Assembly (NCBI RefSeq): GCF_020080835.1
Contig: NC_058158.1
Span: 7,130,001 to 7,194,000 of the forward strand
Reading direction: 5' to 3'
Origin: Cotesia glomerata
Taxonomy: Eukaryota > Arthropoda > Insecta > Hymenoptera > Braconidae
DNA length: 64,000 nt
Below, in pieces: positions 44,801 through 54,704 of this stretch. The translations under genes and the position numbers were made by a program. Within the stretch, counting starts at the first letter, position 1. Each line of letters starts with the position of its first letter. The notes beneath the pieces were generated by a model. It was not told where the DNA came from. It saw nothing but the letters and a program-made list of their open reading frames with translations, and made no database searches.

Positions 44801-47764
44801 TTAACACCTAGCGGTCAAGTGACTAGTAGTTTCTTTCATTCAATGAACATCTTTACAACTCGAACATATACTACAAGCTTTTAGCTTCACTAGCATTCAA
44901 ATTCGATGGATCCCCATCGAACTTAATTATCGTGAAGAGAGAATGTCTCTCGACCAATAGCGAAGATGGAATGTCCATCCATTGGCTTGAATTAGATTTA
45001 CTAGTCACTTTAATTTATATATACAATTCGGTTACAAAAATAATTGATAGTTTTTTTTATTTTTTAGAATTTCGAGGAAGATCGTGGATATTTTACATCA
45101 TCACCGAGTATCGACATGCCAGGGACACCAAATTCAGTGGCGACTCCTGGGAGTCCAGGTACTCCAAGCAGTCTGTACTCGAGTGCTTACAGTTATTCAA
45201 CAAGTGGTACCGGCAGTTCGCAGTTGACATCATCGCCTGCGTCAGCTCGATCGGGCTACCAGTCCTATGTAGGCTCCCCTACGTCGTCAATTAACTCGCC
45301 GCCTTACTACGGAAGACCTATTCGTGGATCTTCACCGTACAGCGACTGTAGTAGTCCTTCGATGGAGTACCCACCTGTAATCAGCTGCAATGGATCACGA
45401 TCTACCTCGCCGTCAGACTCAGATCTCAGCGGTATTAACAGTATGGAAGGCTCGCTGTCAGACATAATGGCTTGTTTGTCATTAAATTCACCTGTCACAC
45501 ACTCGTGTCACTCACACGGCTCAGCTAACTCTGACTTCGCTGATATTTGTCCGAATAACCGCGCTGCTGCTCTCCAATGCATGGCCATGAAGAAGTATCT
45601 TGCTTCTACGCATCATGACCAGTCGTTCCGTCATCACCACTGCTGCAATAGCAATGGCAACCACATGATGCCCGTCAGTTCTTCCGGTGGACTCAACGAG
45701 CCGTACATTTCTTTGGATCGCGCTGCCAGAATACACCGCAGCGCTGCTTCCCTTCACAAAGCGACCCACACTTGGAGTGGCACTCTTCCAGCGCGTACGT
45801 TGAAGCCCACTGGGTTCTCATCGAAAGTTTTCCTCGGCGGGCTACCTTGGGACGTCACCGAGTCCACTTTGATCGCGACGTTTAAGCACATCGGTCCGAT
45901 AAAAGTCGAGTGGCCGAAAAAAGATCATCCCAATGCACCTGACCCTAAAGGATTTGGCTACATTATTTTTGAGTCGGAGAAAGAAGTTAGAACTCTGCTG
46001 TCCTGCTGTGTCCCTTGTTTTAACAACAAGAATCGGTTACTTTATAAAGTATCCTCGAAGCGTATCAAAGGCAAAGATGTCCAGGTAATTCCGTGGGCTC
46101 TGAATGACAGCAACTACTCGAAATCGTCCTCTCAGAAGTTGGATCCGGGGAAAACTGTATTTGTTGGTGCGCTTCATGGTATGGTAACTGCTGAAGGTCT
46201 TGCCAATATAATGAACGACTTGTTTGATGAAGTTATCTATGTTGGTAAGCATCATCTATATTATTAAGAGAATAAGAATTTATTATAAGTATTTAGGCTG
46301 CATTCGAAAATTCTCTATCTCTAGATACATAATTAAGAAATGACCTTGTATCTTGAAAACTATTGACATTTTTAAAGATATAAGCTCATCCCGATGTTAC
46401 ACTCATCGAGACCTTTCATTTGAGTACCCACATCAATTTTTCATATATTTTGTATATTTATATATTTCACAAATACCATATATATAAAATATATAAAAAA
46501 TGCCATGTGGGTACTCAAATGAAAGGTCTCGATGAGTGTAACATCGAAATGAGTTTATATCTTGAAAAATGTCAATAATTAAGAAGTGACTTTGTATCTT
46601 GTGAACTATTGACATTTTTTAAGATATAAGCTCAACCTGACATTACACTCATCGAGATCTTTCATTTGAGTACCCACATCACTTTTTCATATATTTATAT
46701 ATATGTTTACATGAAAAATATATGAAAAATTGATGTGGGTACTCAAATGAAAGATCTCGATGAAGGTAACACCGGGGTGAGCTTATATCTTAAAAAGCAT
46801 CAATAACTTAGAAATGACCTTGTATCTTGCGAACTATTGACATTTTTAAAGATATAAGCTCACCCCGATGTCACCCTCATCGAGACCTTTCATTTGAGTA
46901 CCCACATCAATTTTTCATATATTTTGTATATTTATATAAATTATGTATATATATATATATAAATATAAATATGTAGATACATATGAAAAATTGATGTGGA
47001 TACTCAAATGAAAGCTCTTGATGAGTGTAACATCGGGATGAGCTTATATCTTTAAAAACATCAATATTTAAGAAAGTACAGTGCAATTTAACAAAAGTCA
47101 TTATTTAATTAAGCAAATTTTTATTTATTTATAGTTCACAAGTCACGTCAGTCACATAGTGATTGCAAGGTTGCTAGTTAAATATAAAACAGATCAGAAA
47201 AAATTTAAATTTTATTAATTAATAATACAAGTAATTTTTTTGTCAATTAGGTATCGACACGGATAAACACAAGTATCCAATTGGATCAGCTCGTCTTACG
47301 TTTAGTAGCAAACGTTCTTACAGAAAAGCCGTCGCTGCAGCTTTCATTGAAATAAAGACGGCTAAATTTTCAAAAGTTGTTCAAATTGATCCGTATCTTG
47401 AAGACTCTGTTTGCTCTGTATGCTACGTGCAACAAGGACCTTACTTCTGTCGCGAACAGGTAAAACATTCAAATAATTTAAAATTATAAGGTAAAAGCCC
47501 CAATAGATGATCACGTACCAGTATATGATCATCTATTGGGGCTTTTACCTTACTCATTTATTTGAAACAAAATTTTGATAATTCATTTGGTTATAGGTCT
47601 GCTTCAGATACTTCTGCCGTAACTGCTGGCTCTGGCAGCACTCGATGGATCCGATGCGTTTGCACAAACCCTTGACACGCATCTCAAAGACAAATCAAGT
47701 TGTAGGACTGACTCCCGGCTTCGGAATGCCCCCAGCGTCTCGTACATCTGGTTCCGTTATTTAA
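38801..47764 (+). CDS. orb: Cytoplasmic polyadenylation element-binding protein, CPEB1/orb type
   Basis: Six exons read 38801-38821, 40274-40745, 41890-42050, 45068-46244, 47251-47459 and 47597-47764, giving 735 residues in frame. The N-terminal half is Gln/Arg-rich (QQLQRDYEGLQ, RHHQQQQTQNHGQ) and then Ser/Pro/Thr/Gly-rich. RRM1 starts about residue 470 (KVFLGGLPW, KGFGYIIF), and RRM2 about 580 (KTVFVGALHG, IGSARLTF). A zinc-binding ZZ-like region (about 665-710) has CSVC, FC, CFRYFC, RNCW and HSMD. The second RRM run VGIDTDKHKYPIGSA and the zinc region match CPEB1/orb, not CPEB2-4/orb2. It binds U-rich elements in 3'-UTRs and controls poly(A) length and translation, classically in oogenesis. 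The first exon codes only MPSLHQQ; an alternative first exon is described separately. Confidence 0.93.
39443..39592. repeat. 150-bp stem-loop in orb intron 1
   Basis: CGGAAAAAATAGACCTGGAA faces its near-complement TTCGGGTCTATTTTTTCCG across a 150-bp interval. The inner arms (ATTCATATTATTTCA and TGAAATAATATGAAT) also pair and flank an (ATT)n spacer. It resembles a miniature foldback element. Confidence 0.65.
40074..40139 (+). CDS. orb: Candidate alternative first coding exon of orb (22 codons)
   Basis: An ATG opens a 66-nt frame, MFKNDLWESDNT then ENSFDFHFPT, that ends in phase 0 at a GT (ACG^GTTCGT). It would splice to 40274 in frame to give a protein starting with this peptide in place of MPSLHQQ. 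Alternative starts are known for orb (male and female transcripts in Drosophila). The evidence is only the open frame, the matching phase and the position; the donor is weak (GTTCGT). Confidence 0.45.
40825..41621 (-). mobile_element. Non-autonomous Helitron, copy 7, in orb intron 2
   Basis: Minus orientation. The 5' TC followed by TATATTATTAAGAG starts at 41621 after A. The 3' end is TTAG at 40825 before T, preceded by a hairpin with one mismatch (GTAATCACATAGTGACTGC). Two palindromic units lie inside. Confidence 0.82.
42051..45067 (+). other. Large orb intron 3 (3.0 kb)
   Basis: AT-rich with no exon seen. It holds an (AT)n run at about 42779-42798 and a 213-bp TA-bounded miniature element at 44056-44268, with ends TAGGGTAGAAGTACCGTTT and AAACGGTACTTCTACCCTA. 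No Helitron is present. Confidence 0.6.
44056..44268. mobile_element. TA-bounded miniature element in orb intron 3
   Basis: Perfect 19-bp terminal inverted repeats starting TAGGGTAGAAGTACC, TA at both edges, an AT-rich interior, and a second inner pair (TTGGCCA and TGGCCA). Confidence 0.8.
46255..47177 (+). mobile_element. Non-autonomous Helitron, copy 8, in orb intron 4
   Basis: It begins TC followed by TATATTATTAAGAGAATAAG after A at 46254 and ends GCTAG at 47177 before T. The hairpin has one mismatch (GTCAGTCACATAGTGATTGC). It starts 10 bp downstream of the 5' splice site (46245). At 923 bp it makes up nearly all of the 1006-bp intron. Confidence 0.85.
47487..47552. repeat. 66-bp near-perfect hairpin in the last orb intron
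   Basis: Two exact 27-nt arms, starting TAAGGTAAAAGCCCCAATAG, are separated by a 12-nt loop (CGTACCAGTATA) and edged by TA. It makes up about half of the 137-bp intron 47460-47596. Its outer 15 bp resemble the ends of the elements at 22066 and 33710, so it is probably a minimal derivative of that family. Confidence 0.85.
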
Positions 47765-50301
47765 ATTTTTTCGTAACGAAAAAAAAAATTGCCCCCGCCG
47801 CTAGAATCGTGTTTAATCGTTATCTAATTATAGTTAATAGTGTCCTAAACACTTTGTTCGATTATACTTTTATTTTTTTTTTTTTTTTCAACAGCTGTCA
47901 GACGGTATCAAGTATTTTGGTAGATTTAACGATAGTATCTTTATAAACATAGTTATAGTTGGGCAATCGTGACGGAAAGATTTAAAACTATGATAATTAG
48001 TTTGAATCATGTTGAGTAGTTACTATACAGTGCATTTAATAATGCCGATCATAAAAATGTTTTATTATTTATTTATCGTTTTTAAGAGACTGGATCTCTT
48101 ATCATTCGAAACTGTTTTTTTTCTTTTTTTTTTTTTGCGCCGCGGCAAATAAAATCACCATCCGTTTATTATTATAATATTTAAAAATAAGTAGTAATTA
48201 ATAATTAATGATAGTAATTTAATATTTAAAGGATCAGGTTTAAAAAGTATCGGTACTTAATTGATCATTAAATAATCTAATCTGGCTAATATTTGTGTAC
48301 ACTAAAAGTCACATTAGTAATTAGATAATGCCCATTAATAATTGTAAAGATTAAAGCCATTACGATCTTGTATTTGATATAATTTTTTTTGTTCTTACGC
48401 CGTTGCGTAATAAATATTCTATAAGCGTATTAAGTACACTGATAAAAGGATTTATTTGTATAAAAAAATATTTGTTAATATTTAACAAATCATTTATTAG
48501 AGACCACTTTTTAGTATTAAATAAATATTTCTTAGTATTTAAAATTTGTATTTAATAAATCTGATATCCATTTATTAAATATTAATAAATTTTTTTAAAT
48601 ACTAAGAAATATTTTTAAATACTAAAAAGTGGTCTCTAATAAATGGTTTGTTGAATATTAATGAATATTTTTTACTATAAACAAATCCTATCAGTGTATA
48701 AGATAAAATGTAGATTTTTTAAAAGCAAATGATCTAATGGCTGAATTTATTATTAGTGTTATTTATTATTTTATAAGATTTGTGCCATAATTACTTGAGA
48801 AAATAATCTTTAATATTTTCGTAATTGCAATGTTATAATCTATAACCACGCCAAAGCGTTTATAGAGTGTTATTAATATTATTATTATTAATTTATTACG
48901 TTAAGTACTTTTATTTCAATCGGAAATAATTACCGTAGTAATTAAACCCGCGGGTGAATTTCAATCGTGATAATGCCTAACTAGTTTTACGTTTCATTTC
49001 TTAGGTATAGCAAGATTGAGCCAAATATTATTGAGTTAGAGCTAATAAAAGAGTTGGCTGTTGATTATCATGATAAGAATAATTGTAAAATTATGCATTG
49101 AGAAAAGAGTGAGCTTGACTCGCGGCTCAGTTTCTTCATAAGTTAGATTTTTGTTAACAAAACTATTTCAAATTATGTTATTATTATTATTATTATTTTT
49201 AACATTTTTTGTTGTTAAATTTAATTAATCTTTTGATATCAAAAGAAATAAGCGTAAAATTATTCAGGCTGAATTTAAATAAAAAAAAGAAAAAAATGTT
49301 CTTTAACTTTTGATATAATTTTGTTGATCAATAAATTAAAATCACAGTTTTGCATATATATTTTTTTTATTTTTAATTATTATTTATCCTTTATGTTTAC
49401 TTTCCTATTACTTTATAAATCATCTTTCATTCATTTATTTATTTATGCTAGAAAACTTTTTATCTATGTAATATTTGTTTTAATTATAAACACTACTTAA
49501 ATTTGAATATTTAACAGTAATGCTACTGAAGCTTTAACTAATTAATAAATAAAATTAAATTAAAGCTTTTTACTTAAAAAATAAAAATATAAAACAAAGT
49601 TAAAGTCAACTTGTTGGCAGGAAATTAAAAGTACACTAAATTTCACAGTATTAATCTTATTATTGGTATTTTAGAGAAGAAAAAAAAAATAGTTAATGAG
49701 CTAGCTTTTATTGTGACGATAAAAAGGAACAAAAAAATTTTAAAACGCCTCTTTTATCTAAATCATCTGATTTAAAAATATAAATTTTAATAAGTCCGTG
49801 CCTTTTAATGATATAATGACGTGAATTTTATTATAAAAAGTTGTTAAAGGATTCAAAATGAAATTATTTTTTAATTAAAATAAATGTGATGATAATGATT
49901 GTTGGAGCGCATAATTTGAAGCTTTTAATAATTATTTCATTTGTGTTATTATTATTAAATTATAAGTATTTTCAAACGAAAGTACAAATATAATTTTATT
50001 TATTATTCATGTGCGTTTATACTGAAATTATTTTAAAAGTAAATTATTTTTTTAACGACTGCTCCCTTATTCAGGAGCTCGACTATTGTATTTCCTTAGC
50101 TTTAATTGATTTATAAAATACAATTGATAAAAAGCTTTGTACGCTTTGAAAACTTCAATGTAATCGTTACAATGTTTTATTCATGACAATAAATAAATGT
50201 TCTCTTAAAAGTTTAATAATTATTATTATTAAAATAATTGAAAAAAATTATTTTATTTCAGTAAAAAAAATACTGTAAATATTTGATATTAATCTGATAC
50301 T
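47765..50301. other. orb 3' region and spacer before Pex11c
   Basis: Probably a long orb 3'-UTR. TTTTAT words, the core of the cytoplasmic polyadenylation element, occur at 47868-47873 and 48060-48065, but are expected often in such AT-rich DNA. A 264-bp TA-bounded miniature element lies at 48435-48698. No other gene is seen. Confidence 0.5.
48435..48698. mobile_element. TA-bounded miniature element downstream of orb
   Basis: The ends are TACACTGATAAAAGGATTTA and the near-complement of TACACTGATAGGATTTGTTT. The arms pair for over 80 bp, including AGAGACCACTTTTTAGTATT on both sides. It is almost wholly foldback. Confidence 0.78.
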
Positions 50302-52019
50302 TTAATTGGCACGTTTTATAAGTGATTGATAGAGTCCTATGAGTGATGATACAGTTCCAAGTGCTCCAACTTGCCAAGTAGACAGTTTGCCGCCCCAGAG
50401 AGTACCATTAGGAAGATAACTCACTGCATAACTCATGTCTAGCAGCATACGGACACAAACTAATGTTTCATTGTACATTTTATGCCTTAAAGCTTTTTCC
50501 TCGTCTTTATTACCACATTTATTCTTCAAACTCATCTCTCTTTGCTTCAATAGGAGTTTATATTTTCGCAAGGACCTAGGCAATTTAATATAGCAATAAA
50601 TATAAATTTACAAAGCTATAAAAATATTACAAATAATGACACTGAAGTTGACAGACATTCAAAATTTTTTTGCAATGAAATTATTATGAAAAAAATTCAA
50701 TAAAAAAATTCCACATGAAAAATTAAAAAAAATTTTTAGAAGCATCTTTTTATTGTTATTGATTTCTTAAAAAAATTAACAGCTGTCAGCTAACATCAGT
50801 ATTATTACAAATGATAATACTAAAGTTAGCCGACGTTTTTTATTTTTGGATTTATTTTCATTAATTAAATTAGAGCAAAAAAATATTTTTTAAAAATTGC
50901 ACTTACAGTTTTTAAAGTTTTTTACAAATGAAAAATTTTTTTTTATTTTTTTGTAATAATTTTTTCAAGAAAAAAAAATTCTAAAAATTTTTAGATGTCG
51001 GCTAACTTAATTTTATAAATAATAATAAAGTCACCCGACATTTTTGATTTTTTTATTTTGCTTAATTATTAAATTATAACTAAAAAATATTTTTAAAAAA
51101 TTGCACTTATAGTTTTTGAAGTTTTTAACAAATGAAAAAATTTTTTTTTAATTTTTTTGTAATAATTTTCTAATAAAAAAAATCATTAAAATTTTTAGAT
51201 GTCGGCTAACTTTATCTTCATATTTTATAATACTAAAATTAGCCGACATTTTTAATTTTTTTTCAATAGTTAAAATAAAACAAAAAAATATTTTTTAAAA
51301 ATTGCACTTACAGTTTTTTAAGGTTTTTACTAATGAAATTTTTTTTTTTAATTTTTTTGTAATAATTCTTTTAATAAAAAAATATTCTAAAAATGTTTAG
51401 ATGTCGGCTAACTTAATTTTCATTTACAAATGACATATTGTAGGTCTAAAGCTCAGGTCAAGAATTTACACTTACTTCATCAAAGAAATATACAGAGAGG
51501 TGATCCAGAACCACGTGGACAGAGTATCCCATTTGTCAACGTCTACATTAACCAACTGATGTTCTCCAGCCCAGCAGAGGGTCTCGATAGGAGAGTAAAT
51601 TACATCCACTATAATTTCTATCATCTCCAGCCATTTGATGTACGAATCAGCTGCCTGTCACATCGAACACGTCAATTAGACATCTAAAAAAATTTAATAC
51701 ATCATCACGAGTCTACCGACTCATAAATAAGTATATTTATTTATTTATTTATTTATTATAAACATAAATATTCTATGTATACTTATTTTATTACTTTGTT
51801 CGTCCAATTATATGTCAAAGCATAATTGAGTGTAGGAATGTCATCAAGTAGCCGAAGGATAACTCGGCAATTACTCATCTGGCTTCCAAATATTTTAAAC
51901 TTTTTTTTATTTTCCTCAGATCGCGGGATCACTGTTGCTAATTTTGCTGCGTAAGATAATACTCTTAATAATTTATCTCTACCTTCATAACTTTCTAAAT
52001 AATTCGACATTAATTCCAT
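50302..52019 (-). CDS. Pex11c: Peroxisomal membrane protein PEX11C (PEX11 gamma type)
   Basis: Three exons read 52019-51795, 51654-51476 and 50575-50302, giving 225 residues (human PEX11G 241). It starts MELMSNYLESYEGRDKLLRV, the family's amphipathic opening with the ESYxGRDK motif, followed by SNCRVILRLLDDIPTLNYAL. The middle exon carries IVDVIYSPIETLCWAGEHQL and WDTLSTWFWITSLYISLMK, the latter a probable membrane segment. The third exon ends YLPNGTLWGGKLSTWQVGAL-GTVSSLIGLYQSL, the conserved C-terminal membrane segment. PEX11 proteins elongate and divide peroxisomes. The middle exon is easily missed because the open frame on the opposite strand is longer. Intron 2 (50576-51475) is filled by four miniature elements. 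The gene is divergent from scribble. Confidence 0.9.
50635..51422. mobile_element. Four miniature elements in tandem in Pex11c intron 2
   Basis: Copies at about 50635-50805 (diverged), 50817-51012, 51018-51222 and 51230-51422. The last three start close to ATACTAAAGTTAGCCGAC and end GATGTCGGCTAACTT, all in the same orientation and separated by fewer than 10 bp. They share the core TTGCACTTACAGTTTTTAA. Confidence 0.75.
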
Positions 52020-53415
52020 GTTTGTTTATTTATTTTAAAATTTTTTTCGAGGTTATGCCAACTAATTCTCTTGTCATGTGACAGATGATGACTGAAAAAA
52101 GTCAAAATGTTTTTATATTATATAAATTTTTCTTTTAAAATTAATAAAAATTGAAAAGTATAAGTAGAATTATATATTACCTTAGTTTTATTGTTTTATT
52201 TAATGTTTATTGTAGAAAATTTATTTATTTTCTAAATACATAAAAAATTTGTCATCCTCATTCATTTTATCAACAATTATCTTAGTTATCACACTTGAGT
52301 CATAGAAAAAAAAAATATTCTAATTATTTTTAAAACATCTTTTTAAAAAGTCTGAGTCATGAAAATTATAGAAGCAGATATTTAATATATTTTAGAATTT
52401 TTTTAAGAAATAAATTAGTGCTAAAAAAATTTAATAAAAATTGATATCTAGAAATTTAAAAAAATTAAAAATGCAATTTTTAAAAATTAATTTTTTGGAA
52501 GAAATTTTTTTTGTTGAATAAAATTAAAAAATTGTGAGGTGACTGCTAACTTTAATGTCGTGTCTGAGTCACTAAACGTAAAAAATAGATGAAAATTAAA
52601 TTAGCCGACATTTGAAACATTTTGATTATTTATTTTATTGAAAAATAATTTTTTAAAAATTAAAACAAAAATTTTCACATGTAGAAAATTTGAAAAATTA
52701 TCCGTGGAATTTTTTAAAAATAGTTTTTTAGTTCTAATTTTTAATTAAAAAAAAACAATCAATAATTTTTGAGTGTCGGCTAACTTAATTTTCATAAAAA
52801 TAGATATTTATTTCCGAGGAATGTTAAAATAAAGCGAGTGAGTTTAATTTAAATTATATTACATTTTTAACAATCTGTAATTTATTAAATTAATTAATTA
52901 ATTTTTAAACTGTTTAAAAAACTTTTTTAATATGTTTATTAGTTTTTTTTTTAATCATTATATATTTAAAATTTTTGTACTTATAAAATAAAAAATTCCT
53001 GACGCGTCACAAAAAAATTTGAAAATTTGGCGCGCAAAAAAGTTCTTCGTTTGGCCGCCAGAGGCGGTAGTTTCCTGATGTCGCCTTGGAGAAGCCACAG
53101 TGGTGACGTCAGACATCTAGAGGCAGAAGCGAGCGCGTTTGAAGCCGAGTAGGGCGTGATAGTGTGTGTCGTGCCGCCCGCAACTTTTAGCTGTCTTTAG
53201 TATTCTCTTAATCAGGACCTACACAGAGTAAAATAAGTAAATCTGGTGGAAAATCCATAAACAAACTAGCCAAAATATGCTCGAATAAAAAAAAATCACT
53301 CTTAGTACCGGTTAAAATATATACAGTGTGGTTATAATACGTGTGACAATAATGCTTGGTGTTGCGAATAACAGTGTTGTGTGATAAACGTTGTGTGTTG
53401 AGTTTAGTATATACC
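52020..53415. other. Divergent promoter region of Pex11c and scribble
   Basis: Two miniature elements lie next to Pex11c: about 52360-52560 (AGCAGATA/GACTGCTAACTT type) and 52592-52797 (TTAGCCGACA/TGTCGGCTAACTT type). From 53030 to 53200 the DNA is clearly GC-richer (GGCCGCCAGAGGCGG, GCGAGCGCG), with a full TGACGTCA at 53104-53111. I take this as the scribble promoter and leader. No TATA box is obvious. Confidence 0.5.
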
Positions 53416-54704
53416 ATGTTTCGCTGCATTCCAATCTTTAAAGGGTGTAACAGGCAGGTGGAATACGTTGACAAGCGTCACTGCTCACTGCCAAGCGTGC
53501 CCGAGGATATCCTCAGGTACTCCAGAAGTTTAGAAGAACTCCTTCTGGACGCCAACCATATCAGGGATTTACCTAAGGTACAACCAGAACACATACCAAC
53601 ATTCCAACTTTTTTAACCACATTATATATTTTATTTATATACACACACACCTTCAACGTATACTTAAATATATCTATATATTTATATAGTATAATCACAA
53701 TCACCTAGTGTAATCATGATCATCAAGGACAGTGTTAACAACTCGTTATTAATTTTGCTATCCCCTTCACCTTAACACACACTCGATTCTCCTCCAATTC
53801 CCGTAACATCATATGAGATCGTGGATCTCCCGATGAAAATTAATGTTAGTCGACATCTAAAAATTTTTAGAATTTTTTTTTATTGAAACAATTATTACAG
53901 AATAATAAAAAAAAATTTTCATTTGAAAAAAATCTTGAAAAACCTTAAAAAAGTCCTTGACAGTATCAATTAATTAGGTAAAAATTAATGTTAGCCGACA
54001 TCTAAAAATTTTTAGAATTTTTTTTATTGAAAAAATTGTCAAAAAAAAAAAAATTTTTTTCGTTCATTAAAAACTTGAAAAACTATAAGTGCAATTTTTT
54101 AAAAATATTTTTTAGTTCTAATTTTATTAATGAAAATAAAATTCAAAAATTAAAAACGTCGGCTAATTTATTTGTCATAACAAAAAATTAAGTTAGCCGA
54201 TATCTAAAAATTTTCAGAATTTTTTTTTACTGAAAAAATGATTACAAAAAAATTTTTAAAAATTTTCAATTGTAAAAAACTGAAAAAACAATGTGTGCAA
54301 TTTTAAAAAAATATTTTTTAGTTCTAATTTAATAAATGAAAAATAATCAAAAAATTAAAAACGTCGGCTAACTTTAATATTATGATCTCCTGTCTAACTT
54401 GTCTCGTTTCATTTTTTTTTTTACCTTTTCTCATTTTCAGTCTACGAGTTTATCGTATTTTTAAAAACGCGCACTTGATTCTTATCTATAATACATATTT
54501 TATTTACATAAATAAATAAAGTAGATTTTTTTTTTAATATTTAAAAATTTTAAAATAAATTATTAACATCAATTTATTTATTGCAGAATTTTTTTCGACT
54601 CCAAAGGCTACGAAAACTTGGACTGAGTGACAATGAAATTCGTCGATTACCGCCAGATATTCAAAACTTTGAAAACCTCGTCGAATTCGATATCTCAAGA
54701 AATG
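53416..54704 (+). CDS. scrib: Scribble (LAP-family polarity protein), first two coding exons
   Basis: Exon 1, 53416-53577, codes 54 residues starting MFRCIPIFKGCNRQVEYVDK. Exon 2, 54587-54704, continues NFFRLQRLRKLGLSDNEIRR to FDISRN and ends in phase 1 at GTGAGT. These are the N-terminal cap and first leucine-rich repeats of Scribble, nearly identical to the Drosophila and vertebrate proteins. Scribble is a basolateral scaffold (16 LRRs and, in full-length forms, PDZ domains) working with Dlg and Lgl in epithelial polarity. The rest of the gene lies beyond the window. Intron 1 carries three miniature elements (53833-54385). Intron 2 is at least 9.3 kb. Confidence 0.95.
53833..54385. mobile_element. 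Three miniature elements (AGTTAGCCGAC family) in scribble intron 1
   Basis: A truncated copy at about 53833-53945 (TTAGTCGACATCTAAAAA start, no far end) and full copies at about 53981-54178 and 54180-54382. Both full copies start GTTAGCCGA and end AACGTCGGCTAA. The two full copies abut. Confidence 0.72.

Noticed and set aside
141..47177. Helitron copies as introner-type elements that created the introns
   Set aside because: The elements start and end inside existing introns (for example 10 bp past the donor in orb), and the splice sites belong to the flanking host sequence.
47868..48065. TTTTAT words in the orb 3' region as autoregulatory CPEs
   Set aside because: Expected frequently at this AT content, and the 3'-UTR boundary is unknown. 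Not evidence on its own.
51430..51687. Plus-strand ORF of 85 residues in the Pex11c region
   Set aside because: Shadow of the minus-strand middle exon of Pex11c (51476-51654), whose translation joins the flanking exons in phase.
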